Under the pieces are notes generated by a model. It saw nothing but the letters and a program-made list of their open reading frames with translations. It made no database searches and was not told the origin of the DNA. The translations under genes and the position numbers were made by a program. From contig UQBO01000021.1 of the NCBI GenBank assembly GCA_900539225.1, forward strand, positions 1 through 19,388: a stretch of 19,388 nt of DNA. Direction: 5' to 3'. Shown here in pieces: positions 1 to 6,650 of the stretch (positions within the stretch are counted from its first letter, which is position 1; each line of letters starts with the position of its first letter). Origin of the DNA: an uncultured Eubacteriales bacterium (GTDB taxonomy: Bacteria > Bacillota > Clostridia > Tissierellales > Peptoniphilaceae).

Positions 1-104
1 TTGAAGCAAGCGGCAAGTTTGGTCCGCAAAGTAAGTTTACGAGAGAAGAATTAGCGAAGACTATTGATCTATTGATTAAGTTGATCAAGATCAAAGAAAA
101 ATAA
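1..104 (+). CDS. C-terminal tail of an unidentified protein (partial)
   Basis: An open frame enters from the left edge and stops at TAA 102-104, with a second TAA directly behind it. About 33 residues are visible, including GKFGPQSKFTREELAK and a hydrophobic, lysine-rich helix TIDLLIKLIKIKEK at the very end. The frame has no internal stop and reads as a typical amphipathic C-terminal helix, so I take it as a real gene cut by the window edge. I do not recognise the family from this tail and give no function. The next gene on the same strand starts about 300 nt later behind its own promoter, so the two are probably not one operon. Confidence 0.6.
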   Translation, partial: EASGKFGPQSKFTREELAKTIDLLIKLIKIKEK

Positions 105-297
105 TAAATTTCGCATTCAATTTGCGATCTTAGCTAGTTTAGAATTCTTTTGTCGCTGCGACGTATATTCATACGACTCACTCCAAAAAATTCTGTACAA
201 CGCCAATCTCATCAAATTGCTCTGCAAAATTTGTTAATAAATAAATATTATGATTAAATCACTTTCGCAAAAATAATTGACACAAAAAAATCAATAA
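105..297. other. Intergenic stretch, no gene seen
   Basis: This is an AT-rich spacer between the tail gene and the terminator-like hairpin. It holds only short inverted repeats: TCGC...GCGA near 112-127, GTCGCTGCGAC near 152-163 and CGTAT-ATTC-ATACG near 162-175. A TTGACA at 277-282 has no acceptable -10 at normal spacing. I see no convincing ORF or RNA gene here. Confidence 0.5.
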
Positions 298-343
298 AAA
301 ATACAAGGTGCATAGCTAGCAATAGTTATGCACCTTGTATTTT
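298..343. terminator. Perfect 17-bp inverted repeat, probable (bidirectional) terminator
   Basis: Left arm 298-314 and right arm 327-343 are perfect reverse complements, built around the core CAAGGTGCATA / TATGCACCTTG, with a 12-nt loop. On the plus strand the stem ends in only four T. Read on the minus strand it is followed by T5, ATTG and T7, which is a better U-tract. It lies just upstream of the promoter at 364, so it at least insulates the radical SAM operon from read-through. Confidence 0.6.
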
Positions 344-363
344 CCCCTATCCTCGCCCATATC

Positions 364-392
364 TTGCCAATATCTCCATTTAGTGATACAAT
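364..392 (+). promoter_or_regulatory. Promoter of the radical SAM/DUF4130 operon
   Basis: TTGCCA (364-369) is followed after 17 nt by TACAAT (387-392), which is preceded by TG one base upstream (an extended -10). Transcription would begin near 399, leaving a very short leader that starts about at the AGGTGA ribosome binding site (399-404) of the gene at 409. The hexamers and spacing are good; the short leader is the weak point. Confidence 0.5.
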
Positions 393-408
393 ATACTCAG
401 GTGATACT

Positions 409-1635
409 ATGGATTTAAAGGCGAAACTCAAAATTTTATCTGATTCGGCGAAGTACGATGCTTCATGCTCTTCGTCTAATTCTTCGCGCAAAAACTTTGG
501 CGGCATTGGTAACGCTGCGACTAGCGGCATCTGTCACAGCTGGTCTGAGGACGGCCGCTGCATATCGCTACTTAAAATTCTGTTCACAAACGTTTGCATC
601 TACGACTGCGAGTACTGCATCAACCGCGCTTCAAACGATGTAGCTCGCGCCTCCTTCACGCCAGAAGAGGTCGCTGAGCTCACTATGAACTTTTACATCC
701 GTAATTACATCGAAGGCCTATTCCTCTCGAGCGCAGTCATCAAGAGCCCCGACTACACTATGGAGCAGCTTATTAGAACGGCCGAGCTCCTTCGCAACAC
801 CTACCATTTCAATGGTTATATACATATGAAGGTCATACCGGGCGCGTCAAAAGAGCTGGTCACAAAGCTATCGTCCCTAATTGATAGAGTATCTGTCAAT
901 ATTGAGCTGCCGACTGAAAAGTCACTCAAAATGCTCGCTCCGCAAAAAACTACTGAGGGCATCATGAAGCCCATGAACAATATTAAGCTGGCAATAGCCG
1001 AGAACAAAGAAGACAGGCGCAAGTACAAGAGCGCTCCGCTCATTGCCCCAGCTGGTCAAACCACGCAAATGATTATAGGCGCCGCAAATGAAAGTGACGA
1101 GACCATAATCACGAAGGCGTCGCTTTTATACAAGGGTTTTAGCATGAAGCGCGTGTATTATTCGGCCTTTGTTCCGGTCGTTAAATCGAAGTACACGAGT
1201 GGTATCAAAGCCGCACCACTACTTAGGGAGCACCGCATCTATCAAGCAGATTGGCTTATGCGCTTCTACAAATTTAAGCCCAACGAAATCGTTTCGCGCA
1301 AATGTCCAATGCTCGACTTGGACCTTGATCCCAAGGCATTTTGGGCGATCAATCACATCGAACTCTTCCCGATCGAAGTCAACAAGGCGAGCTACGAAGA
1401 GCTTCTTCGCGTGCCCGGCTTTGGTCCGACGACCTGCCACAAGATTATCAATGCTAGGCGCTTTGCCAAGCTATCGTACGACTCCCTAGAGAATATGCAC
1501 ATCTCCTTAAAGCGTGCTAAATACTTCATCACAGTAGGCGGCGTCTACAGAGGCGGCAAGATCGATACGCGCGAAAATTTGCGCATAAAACTCATGGATA
1601 AGGTGAATCTCAATGAACAGCTATCGCTATTTTGA
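409..1635 (+). CDS. Radical SAM protein, putative DNA modification/repair type (TIGR03916-like)
   Basis: This is a radical SAM enzyme of 408 residues. The 4Fe-4S motif CxxxCxxC is C63, C67, C70 (NVCIYDCEYC). The C-terminal part holds a helix-hairpin-helix type segment around 323-352 (EVNKASYEELLRVPGFGPTT), a DNA-binding fold. The family is known as 'putative DNA modification/repair radical SAM protein'; its reaction is not established. The start at ATG 409 is chosen because AGGTGA lies 4 nt upstream and MDLKAKLKILSDSAKYD matches how I remember family members beginning; an upstream in-frame ATG at 328 would run through the hairpin and promoter. The protein ends in QLSLF, the consensus motif for binding the replication sliding clamp. 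It overlaps the next gene by 23 nt, as is usual for this pair. Its arginines are mostly CGC, unlike most neighbours. Confidence 0.88.
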   Translation: MDLKAKLKILSDSAKYDASCSSSNSSRKNFGGIGNAATSGICHSWSEDGRCISLLKILFTNVCIYDCEYCINRASNDVARASFTPEEVAELTMNFYIRNYIEGLFLSSAVIKSPDYTMEQLIRTAELLRNTYHFNGYIHMKVIPGASKELVTKLSSLIDRVSVNIELPTEKSLKMLAPQKTTEGIMKPMNNIKLAIAENKEDRRKYKSAPLIAPAGQTTQMIIGAANESDETIITKASLLYKGFSMKRVYYSAFVPVVKSKYTSGIKAAPLLREHRIYQADWLMRFYKFKPNEIVSRKCPMLDLDLDPKAFWAINHIELFPIEVNKASYEELLRVPGFGPTTCHKIINARRFAKLSYDSLENMHISLKRAKYFITVGGVYRGGKIDTRENLRIKLMDKVNLNEQLSLF

Positions 1636-2341
1636 TTACGACAGGAGCTTCGAAGGCCTCATGACGGTCATCTTCGAGCTTTACGAGGACATCGATCGCG
1701 CCAAATTCATGCCCGATGATCAAGGCTCCTTATTTGATACCAAGGTCTTTATCGCCACGGATATGGCAGGGGCCACTCGCGTACTAAAAGCGCTTGAGGA
1801 CAAGTTTCCGAAGCGTTTCATGAGGGAGATAGTGGCTGTATTTTTATCCTGTGATACTAATAAAGAAGATATATTAATCAGAGCCATCAAAGGCGTCTTC
1901 GAGCACGGCTACGGCTACATCTTTTCATCAGAAGTGGCTGCGAGCGAGTTTCGCCGCATACGTAGAAATGTTTTATCGGAAAACCATTCCTACAAAGGCC
2001 TTTTGCGCTTCAAAGAGGTCGAGGGCGGCGTGATGCTAGCTGAGTTTGAGCCGAAGAATGACATCTTGACCCTCATCGTTCCTCATTTTGTGAAGAGGCT
2101 CCCTACTATAAACTTCGTGATTGCTGACGTGAAGCGTGGGACGGCCGCCATGCACATGAAGGGGAAGGTCGAATTTTTGGAGCTAAAATCTCTTGACTAC
2201 ACTATTAGCGAAAAAGAAAAATTCTTCGAAGAAGCTTGGAAAGACTTTTACAAGGCCATCGCCATTGACGAGAGACGCAATGAAAAGCTGATGATTTCAA
2301 ATATGCCTAAGCGTTACTGGCACTACTTAATTGAGAAATAG
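1613..2341 (+). CDS. DUF4130 / TIGR03915 DNA-metabolism partner of the radical SAM protein
   Basis: This 242-residue protein is the standard partner of the preceding radical SAM enzyme. Family features visible are the N-terminal YRYFDYDRSFEGLMTVIFELY, the central IVPHFVKRLPTINFVIADVKRGTAAM and the C-terminal WKDFYKAIAIDERRN followed by NMPKRYWHYL. These match the DUF4130 domain that is elsewhere fused to a UdgX-like uracil-DNA glycosylase family protein, which is why the pair is annotated with DNA metabolism; the biochemical role is unknown. The ATG at 1613 follows AAGGTGA by 6 nt. The first 23 nt are dual-coding with the end of the upstream gene, so the two are translationally coupled. No glycosylase domain is present here or next door. 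Confidence 0.85.
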   Translation: MNSYRYFDYDRSFEGLMTVIFELYEDIDRAKFMPDDQGSLFDTKVFIATDMAGATRVLKALEDKFPKRFMREIVAVFLSCDTNKEDILIRAIKGVFEHGYGYIFSSEVAASEFRRIRRNVLSENHSYKGLLRFKEVEGGVMLAEFEPKNDILTLIVPHFVKRLPTINFVIADVKRGTAAMHMKGKVEFLELKSLDYTISEKEKFFEEAWKDFYKAIAIDERRNEKLMISNMPKRYWHYLIEK

Positions 2342-2342
2342 C

Positions 2343-2371
2343 TTGAAATTTGGGCACTTTTCCATTATAAT
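2343..2371 (+). promoter_or_regulatory. Promoter of the DUF1538/P-II operon
   Basis: TTGAAA (2343-2348), a 17-nt spacer and a perfect TATAAT (2366-2371) lie directly behind the DUF4130 gene stop. Transcription would begin near 2378, leaving a leader of roughly 55 nt before the TTG start at 2433. This is one of the two best housekeeping-type promoters in the window. Confidence 0.75.
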
Positions 2372-2432
2372 AGTGTTAATGATTTTACTTGTCTAAAGAA
2401 ATAAACAAATTTGACTAGAAGGAAGTGACATT

Positions 2433-3908
2433 TTGATTAAAGAGAAATTTAAAGAAGTCCTAGCGACCGTTTTGCCGATATCGCTGCTCGTTGTGATACT
2501 GAATTTTACAGTGGTTCCGCTAGAGAGCGATGTCTTTATACGCTTTTTATTGGGCGCGGTCTTCATACTTTTAGGACTGACAATATTTTTAATCGGCGTC
2601 GACCTTGGCATCACGCCTATGGGCGATAGCTTCGGTAACGCAGCCGTTAAGAGCGGTAAACTTTGGGTCATAGCGCTCATGGGACTGATCCTAGGCTTTG
2701 TCATTTCAATAGCTGAGCCGGATTTGCACATCTTGGCGAATCAAGTTGGCGAGGTAACTTTGGGTATTGTATCGAAGTCAACACTAGTTATGCTTGTGTC
2801 AATGGGTGTCGCTTTACTTATTTCACTTGGCATGGTGCGTATAGTAGAAGTGTATTCGCTAAAGAAGTTTTTAATGCTTACATATGGCGTAATACTTGTA
2901 CTTGCAGTGCTTTCAGAACAGTTCTTCCTAGCAGTATCCTTTGATGCTTCAGGAGCGACAACTGGGGCACTGACTGTACCATTCTTACTTGCTTTATCCG
3001 CAGGTGCCTCCGCCATTAACAAAGACAGCCAAAAGTCCGAAGACGACTCCTTTGGCCTAGTTGGCATCGCTTCAGCAGGCGCCATCATCGGTGCACTGGT
3101 ACTTGGAATGCTATCAAATGCAGAGTTTGGTGAGGTTCCAGACATTGCCGTGGCGAGCGAAGCGGGCATTTTCTCGCACTTCATCCACGAGGCGCCGATA
3201 GTCGCAAAAGAGATAATCATCGCGCTTCTACCCATAATCGTGATTTACACAATCTGCAACATGATCTTCTTCCATAATTCGAAGAGGGCAAACGCAAGAG
3301 TCGCAACCGGCTGCGTTTTAACATTTGTGGGACTTGTAATCTTTCTAGTTGGCGTAAACAGCGGATTTATGGACGTCGGCCGCTACATAGGTCACGTGCT
3401 AGCTACAGAGCACAGCAAGGTCTTCATCGTTGCCATCGCCTTTCTGATGGGCGTACTGACTATACTTGCGGAGCCGGCAGTTCACGTACTTACAAACCAA
3501 ATCGAAGCCGTTACGGCGGGCTCAATCAAAAAATCAGTCGTACTTATGACTTTGTCAATAGGTGTCGGCATCGCGGTAGCCTTGTCGATCCTTAAAATAC
3601 TAGTTCCTGGCATGCAGCTATGGCACGTCTTGCTACCGGGCTATATCATAACATTCTTGATAATGAAAAAAGTGCCAAACCTATTCGTTGGCATCGCCTT
3701 TGACTCAGGCGGCGTTGCCTCAGGACCAATGACTGCGACATTTATCCTTGCTTATGCACAAGGTGTTGCAGCCTCAACACCAACAGCGGACCTGCTTATA
3801 GACGGCTTCGGTACCATTGCCATGGTGGCGATGACGCCTCTAATAGCACTGCAAATACTTGGTCTATTCTATCTGAAACATGAAAAAGGGGGAGTGAAGA
3901 ATGCGTAG
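2433..3908 (+). CDS. DUF1538 integral membrane protein, duplicated (probable P-II-gated transporter)
   Basis: This is a very hydrophobic 491-residue protein with about a dozen predicted membrane segments. It is two homologous halves in one chain: AEPDLHILANQVGEVT at 94-109 is repeated as AEPAVHVLTNQIEAVT at 346-361, and FDASGATTGALTVPFLLALS at 170-189 as FDSGGVASGPMTATFILAYA at 423-442. The offset is 252-253 residues throughout. A hydrophilic loop (about 196-208) lies near the end of the first half. The family is DUF1538, commonly encoded beside P-II-like proteins; the cargo is not known. The start is TTG 2433 with GGAAGTG 5 nt upstream. It overlaps the P-II gene by 8 nt, so the two products are probably made in a fixed ratio and may bind each other at the membrane. 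Transport is inference from topology and context. Confidence 0.83.
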   Translation: MIKEKFKEVLATVLPISLLVVILNFTVVPLESDVFIRFLLGAVFILLGLTIFLIGVDLGITPMGDSFGNAAVKSGKLWVIALMGLILGFVISIAEPDLHILANQVGEVTLGIVSKSTLVMLVSMGVALLISLGMVRIVEVYSLKKFLMLTYGVILVLAVLSEQFFLAVSFDASGATTGALTVPFLLALSAGASAINKDSQKSEDDSFGLVGIASAGAIIGALVLGMLSNAEFGEVPDIAVASEAGIFSHFIHEAPIVAKEIIIALLPIIVIYTICNMIFFHNSKRANARVATGCVLTFVGLVIFLVGVNSGFMDVGRYIGHVLATEHSKVFIVAIAFLMGVLTILAEPAVHVLTNQIEAVTAGSIKKSVVLMTLSIGVGIAVALSILKILVPGMQLWHVLLPGYIITFLIMKKVPNLFVGIAFDSGGVASGPMTATFILAYAQGVAASTPTADLLIDGFGTIAMVAMTPLIALQILGLFYLKHEKGGVKNA

Positions 3909-4560
3909 TTTAAAGTCTCGTCACTTAGAAATGCTAGTCGTTATAGTCGAGCACAATAAAGCGAGCAAAGTCTTGCATTTAGCTGATGAAAAAGGTGTTA
4001 CAGCCTCAGTTGCCATGCTAGGCAGAGGCACTGCATCTAGGACAATATTCGACTACTTAGGTCTAAACGACAAGAAAAAAGCAGTTCTTATGCTCTTCGG
4101 AAAGACTGAGGAGATCACGGATCTTGCTGATTATTTAGTAGAAAAACTTGAAATGGACAAGCCAAACCACGGAATCGCCTACATCGAGAGCGCATTCAAC
4201 GTCTTTGGCACTGAAGATAATGCTAATGGAAGTGAAAATATTAAAAGAGGTGAAAATATGTACAACGCCATATATACTATAGTTGAAAAAGGAAATGCAG
4301 ACGACGTAATCGAAGCAGCGCAAAAAGCCGGCTCAAGAGGCGGAACTGTTATGCACGCGAGAGGCTCGGGCAGCGAAGAAGCGCGCAAAGTCTTCAATAT
4401 GCTCATCGAACCCGAGAAAGAGATCGTTTTGATTATATCGGAAGAAGCAAAAACTAAGGACATAGTTGAGTCGATTAGGAAGGAAACTGGGATTGAAGAG
4501 CAAGGAAAGGGAATTATATTCATAACAAACGTGGCACAAACTTATGGATTGGCGAAATAG
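3901..4560 (+). CDS. Tandem P-II-like signalling protein
   Basis: This 219-residue cytosolic protein is built from two P-II (GlnB-like) ferredoxin-fold domains, about 9-103 and 120-219, joined by a polar linker (TEDNANGSENIKRGEN). Domain 1 shows MLVVIVEHNKASKVLHLADE and GRGTAS; domain 2 shows AIYTIVEKGNADDVIEAAQK, RGGTVMHARGSGS and the C-terminal GIIFITNVAQTYGL. P-II proteins are trimers that bind ATP/ADP or other small effectors and gate partner proteins. I see no conserved uridylylation tyrosine in the T-loops. The 8-nt overlap with the DUF1538 transporter points to that protein as the target. ATG 3901 has GGGGGAG upstream. An odd feature is that domain 2 begins at an in-frame ATG with its own strong ribosome binding site, described separately. 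Confidence 0.85.
   Translation: MRSLKSRHLEMLVVIVEHNKASKVLHLADEKGVTASVAMLGRGTASRTIFDYLGLNDKKKAVLMLFGKTEEITDLADYLVEKLEMDKPNHGIAYIESAFNVFGTEDNANGSENIKRGENMYNAIYTIVEKGNADDVIEAAQKAGSRGGTVMHARGSGSEEARKVFNMLIEPEKEIVLIISEEAKTKDIVESIRKETGIEEQGKGIIFITNVAQTYGLAK
4248..4260 (+). promoter_or_regulatory. Internal Shine-Dalgarno and ATG before the second P-II domain
   Basis: AGGTGA (4248-4253), four bases, then ATG (4258-4260) sit inside the P-II gene, in frame, exactly at the junction to domain 2 (Met120). The same AGGTGA-N4-ATG arrangement marks the starts at 409, 12111 and 18964 in this window. Translation from here would give a free 100-residue single P-II domain. Confidence 0.5.
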
Positions 4561-4573
4561 AATAAACATAAAC

Positions 4574-4604
4574 AAAGCTGTGAGAAAATTTTTCTCACAG
4601 CTTT
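4574..4604. terminator. Terminator after the DUF1538/P-II operon
   Basis: The arms AAAGCTGTGAGAAA (4574-4587) and TTTCTCACAGCTTT (4591-4604) pair perfectly around a 3-nt loop, 13 nt after the P-II stop. The plus-strand tail is CAATTTTGT; the minus-strand tail is TTTGTTTATGTTT. It can therefore also catch read-through from the convergent phosphate operon, for which I find no better terminator. Confidence 0.8.
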
Positions 4605-4660
4605 CAATTTTGTAAAGTGTATCATTTTTGATTAGTTGCAAATCGAATGACAAACATTCA

Positions 4661-4752
4661 TTTCTTTTTAATAAATATTTCTTTATTTACTAGCCTTTTA
4701 TCTATATACTCTGGATCCTACATTGACCATGGGACTTCGCAGAGCAAGCGAG
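4661..4752 (+). repeat. Intergenic repeat, copy A
   Basis: The core 4704-4752 matches 4822-4870 (copy B) at 45 of 49 bases, including CTCTGGATCCTAC, CATGGGACTTCGC and GAGCAAGCGAG. Weaker similarity extends about 40 bases to the left through AT-rich sequence with TTTATTTACTA / TTTATTCACTA. A small TCGC-N7-GCGA hairpin is kept in both copies although its loop differs. Function unknown; no ORF of note. Confidence 0.75.
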
Positions 4753-4776
4753 TTCAAGGGCCAGTTTGAATCTGAA
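4748..4776 (+). repeat. Second repeat module, first copy
   Basis: A 29-base module (GCGAGTTCAAGGGC...TTTGAATCTGAA) matches 4942-4970 at 22 of 29 positions. Here it is joined directly to the end of copy A, sharing its GCGAG. Confidence 0.6.
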
Positions 4777-4779
4777 ATA

Positions 4780-4870
4780 TTTTTTTAATAAAAAATATAT
4801 TTATTCACTAATCTTTAATCAATATACTCTGGATCCTACCATGATCATGGGACTTCGCGGAGCAAGCGAG
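4780..4870 (+). repeat. Intergenic repeat, copy B
   Basis: This is the second copy of the module at 4661-4752. It contains a perfect 12-base palindrome CCATGATCATGG that is broken in copy A. It is followed by about 70 bases (4871-4941) not present after copy A, and then by the second module at 4942. The stretch 4605-4970 between the converging operons holds nothing else that I can identify. Confidence 0.75.
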
Positions 4871-4941
4871 ATGATTGGGCGATGTGGACTGACGAGGCAA
4901 GCGGAATGTATAGTGCATACCTGAGCATTGCCGAGGAGGGA

Positions 4942-4970
4942 ACGAGCTCAAGGGCTCGCTTGAATGCGAA
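4942..4970 (+). repeat. Second repeat module, second copy, abutting the phoR stop
   Basis: ACGAGCTCAAGGGC...TTGAATGCGAA pairs with the module at 4748-4776 (22/29) and ends exactly at the phoR stop codon (4971-4973, minus strand). It contains a small hairpin CGAGC-TCAAGG-GCTCG (4943-4958). No U-tract follows on the minus strand, so it is not a standard terminator for phoR. Confidence 0.6.
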
Positions 4971-6650
4971 CTATATACTGAAAATAACTTTAAATGTAGT
5001 TCCTTTGCCTACTTCGCTCATCACATCTATCGATCCACCCATATCCTCAACTATATGCTTCACTATTGATAGACCAAGGCCTGTTGAGTTTGTATTTCTA
5101 TTTCTTCCCTTGTCGACCATGTAGAAGCGCTCGAATATACGAGGGATTTCGTCTTTCTCAAGGCCGATTCCTGTGTCTGAAATTTTGCTTATGATATTGT
5201 CCCCGCGTTTTTCGACGGATATTGTAAGCTTGCCGCCATCTTTATTGTACTTGATAGCGTTTGAGATTAAATTTCTGTAAAGCTCTGAAAGCATACCAAG
5301 TGGCACATTTTTCTTAAGTCCATCTTCGATATGGCACTCTACTGATAAATTTTTCGCGTCGATTTTGCCCTTATATAGCTCTAAAATATTGTCTATAGTC
5401 TCTTTAATCGAAACTTCTTCTTCGCTCTTTAGCTGTGGTCTTTCGTCTAACTTCGATATCATGATGATGTTGTCGATCAAGCGTAGCATTTGACCTGCTT
5501 CGTCAAAGATGATGCCGGAGAATTTTTTGATATCTTCTTCCTTAACCATGCCGTTCTTAATTAGCTCGGCGTAACCAGATATCGATGTGAGTGGGCTCTT
5601 TAGCTCGTGCGAAACGTTTGCGGAGAATTCTCTTCTTAGCTTTTCGGACTTTTTCTCGTCGTTTACGTCAAGAACTAGCATGATGATGCCGGTAAGGGCA
5701 TTGCCATTCTCAATTGGCGAAAGATATATCTTTAGGTTATCTTCGTCGACCATGATCTCGAAGCTCGATGCCTTGTGTGTTTGAATTAAATCATTTAGTC
5801 TAGTCGATACCTCTTGGCTTCTTGTTAGTCTCACGACGTCCATGCCCGTATAATCAGTTTGCATATTTGACTTAAATAGCTTCTTCGATGCGTCGTTGAG
5901 CTGAACGACTTTTAAGTCAGTGTCAATAAGTACCAGACCTTCGTTCATGTTTCTAAGTATCTCATTTACTGTTGATTCCTTAGTTTCAAGGCTTTCTATA
6001 TAGCCTTTGATGTCTTTATTTTTTCTCTCTATAGTCCTTATGAATGGACTTAATTCATCGTAAACGTCGATCTTAGCTGTATTGAAATCGTCTCTGTGTA
6101 AGTGCTCTGCAGCGTAATCGATGGGCAATAGCAGTTTGTTTACGAGTTTTTTGTTTAATAGTAAAAGCAATAGAATAAGTAGAATTGACATAAGTAGTAT
6201 AAGTGGAACTACTTTCATAAATGAGCCAAGTATTGATTCTGTTTGCTTCGATAGTCTTATTACGTTTCCGTCCGCCATGAGAGAAGCGTAGTAGTATGTG
6301 TCTTTATTAAGCGTATTTGATAGTCTCACGTCTTTTCCGATGTTTCCGTTTAAGGCTTCTTTAATCTCTTTTCTATCAGCGTGGTTCTCCATAGTAGATG
6401 GGTCAGAGAAGTTATCGTAGATGACTGTACCATTTGGATCTACTACAGTTGCGCGGATATTGTTATTAAAGGTGCCGATCTTTTCTAATGTCTCTACGTC
6501 CATTTGCGAAGCGAGTTTTAATTCGTCTTGTAGGTCTTTAAGCTCGTTTGCACTAGTATTTTTGTATGTTATAAGCACTGTTAGCGAGACGGATATTAGT
6601 ATAGTTAGAAAAAAGCAAATGGCGTAGGTGATGTTTAGTTTTTTCTTCAC
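4971..6650 (-). CDS. phoR: Phosphate-sensing histidine kinase PhoR (PnpS-like)
   Basis: This 559-residue membrane sensor kinase phosphorylates the PhoP regulator encoded just upstream. Domains in order: membrane segment 8-28; extracytoplasmic sensor about 30-143; membrane segment 146-166; juxtamembrane linker; PAS domain about 228-330 (GLVLIDTDLKVVQLNDASKKLF); dimerisation/phosphoacceptor helix with SHELKSPL, phosphorylated residue H348; ATPase domain with N box NLISNAIKYN (460-469), G1 DTGIG (492-496), F box IFERFY and G2 GLGL (524-527). All catalytic motifs are intact. It begins at GTG 6650, overlapping the phoP stop by four bases (GTGA). Being last in the pst operon, it is probably controlled by its own output. 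The usual ligand-free model, in which PstSCAB and PhoU report phosphate, is family knowledge. Confidence 0.88.
   Translation of the reverse strand: MKKKLNITYAICFFLTILISVSLTVLITYKNTSANELKDLQDELKLASQMDVETLEKIGTFNNNIRATVVDPNGTVIYDNFSDPSTMENHADRKEIKEALNGNIGKDVRLSNTLNKDTYYYASLMADGNVIRLSKQTESILGSFMKVVPLILLMSILLILLLLLLNKKLVNKLLLPIDYAAEHLHRDDFNTAKIDVYDELSPFIRTIERKNKDIKGYIESLETKESTVNEILRNMNEGLVLIDTDLKVVQLNDASKKLFKSNMQTDYTGMDVVRLTRSQEVSTRLNDLIQTHKASSFEIMVDEDNLKIYLSPIENGNALTGIIMLVLDVNDEKKSEKLRREFSANVSHELKSPLTSISGYAELIKNGMVKEEDIKKFSGIIFDEAGQMLRLIDNIIMISKLDERPQLKSEEEVSIKETIDNILELYKGKIDAKNLSVECHIEDGLKKNVPLGMLSELYRNLISNAIKYNKDGGKLTISVEKRGDNIISKISDTGIGLEKDEIPRIFERFYMVDKGRNRNTNSTGLGLSIVKHIVEDMGGSIDVMSEVGKGTTFKVIFSI

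Noticed and set aside
277..305. Promoter from TTGACA at 277
   Set aside because: There is no acceptable -10 at 16-18 nt, and the hairpin at 298-343 would follow at once.
328..408. Upstream start for the radical SAM gene at ATG 328
   Set aside because: That start lies in the right arm of the terminator-like hairpin, would read through the promoter, and adds residues not expected in the family.
2741..3235. Minus-strand ORF of 164 residues inside the DUF1538 gene
   Set aside because: It is a serine/threonine/proline-rich shadow of a strong plus-strand membrane protein gene, has no ribosome binding site, and resembles no family.
4179..4523. Minus-strand ORF of 114 residues inside the P-II gene
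   Set aside because: Antisense shadow of a recognisable P-II protein; no start signals.
4661..4976. Insertion sequence remnant
   Set aside because: No transposase fragment or terminal inverted repeats with target duplication could be found; the region is better described as repeat modules.
4882..5124. Plus-strand ORF of 80 residues over the repeat module and the phoR end
   Set aside because: It runs antisense into conserved kinase ATPase motifs and has no ribosome binding site.
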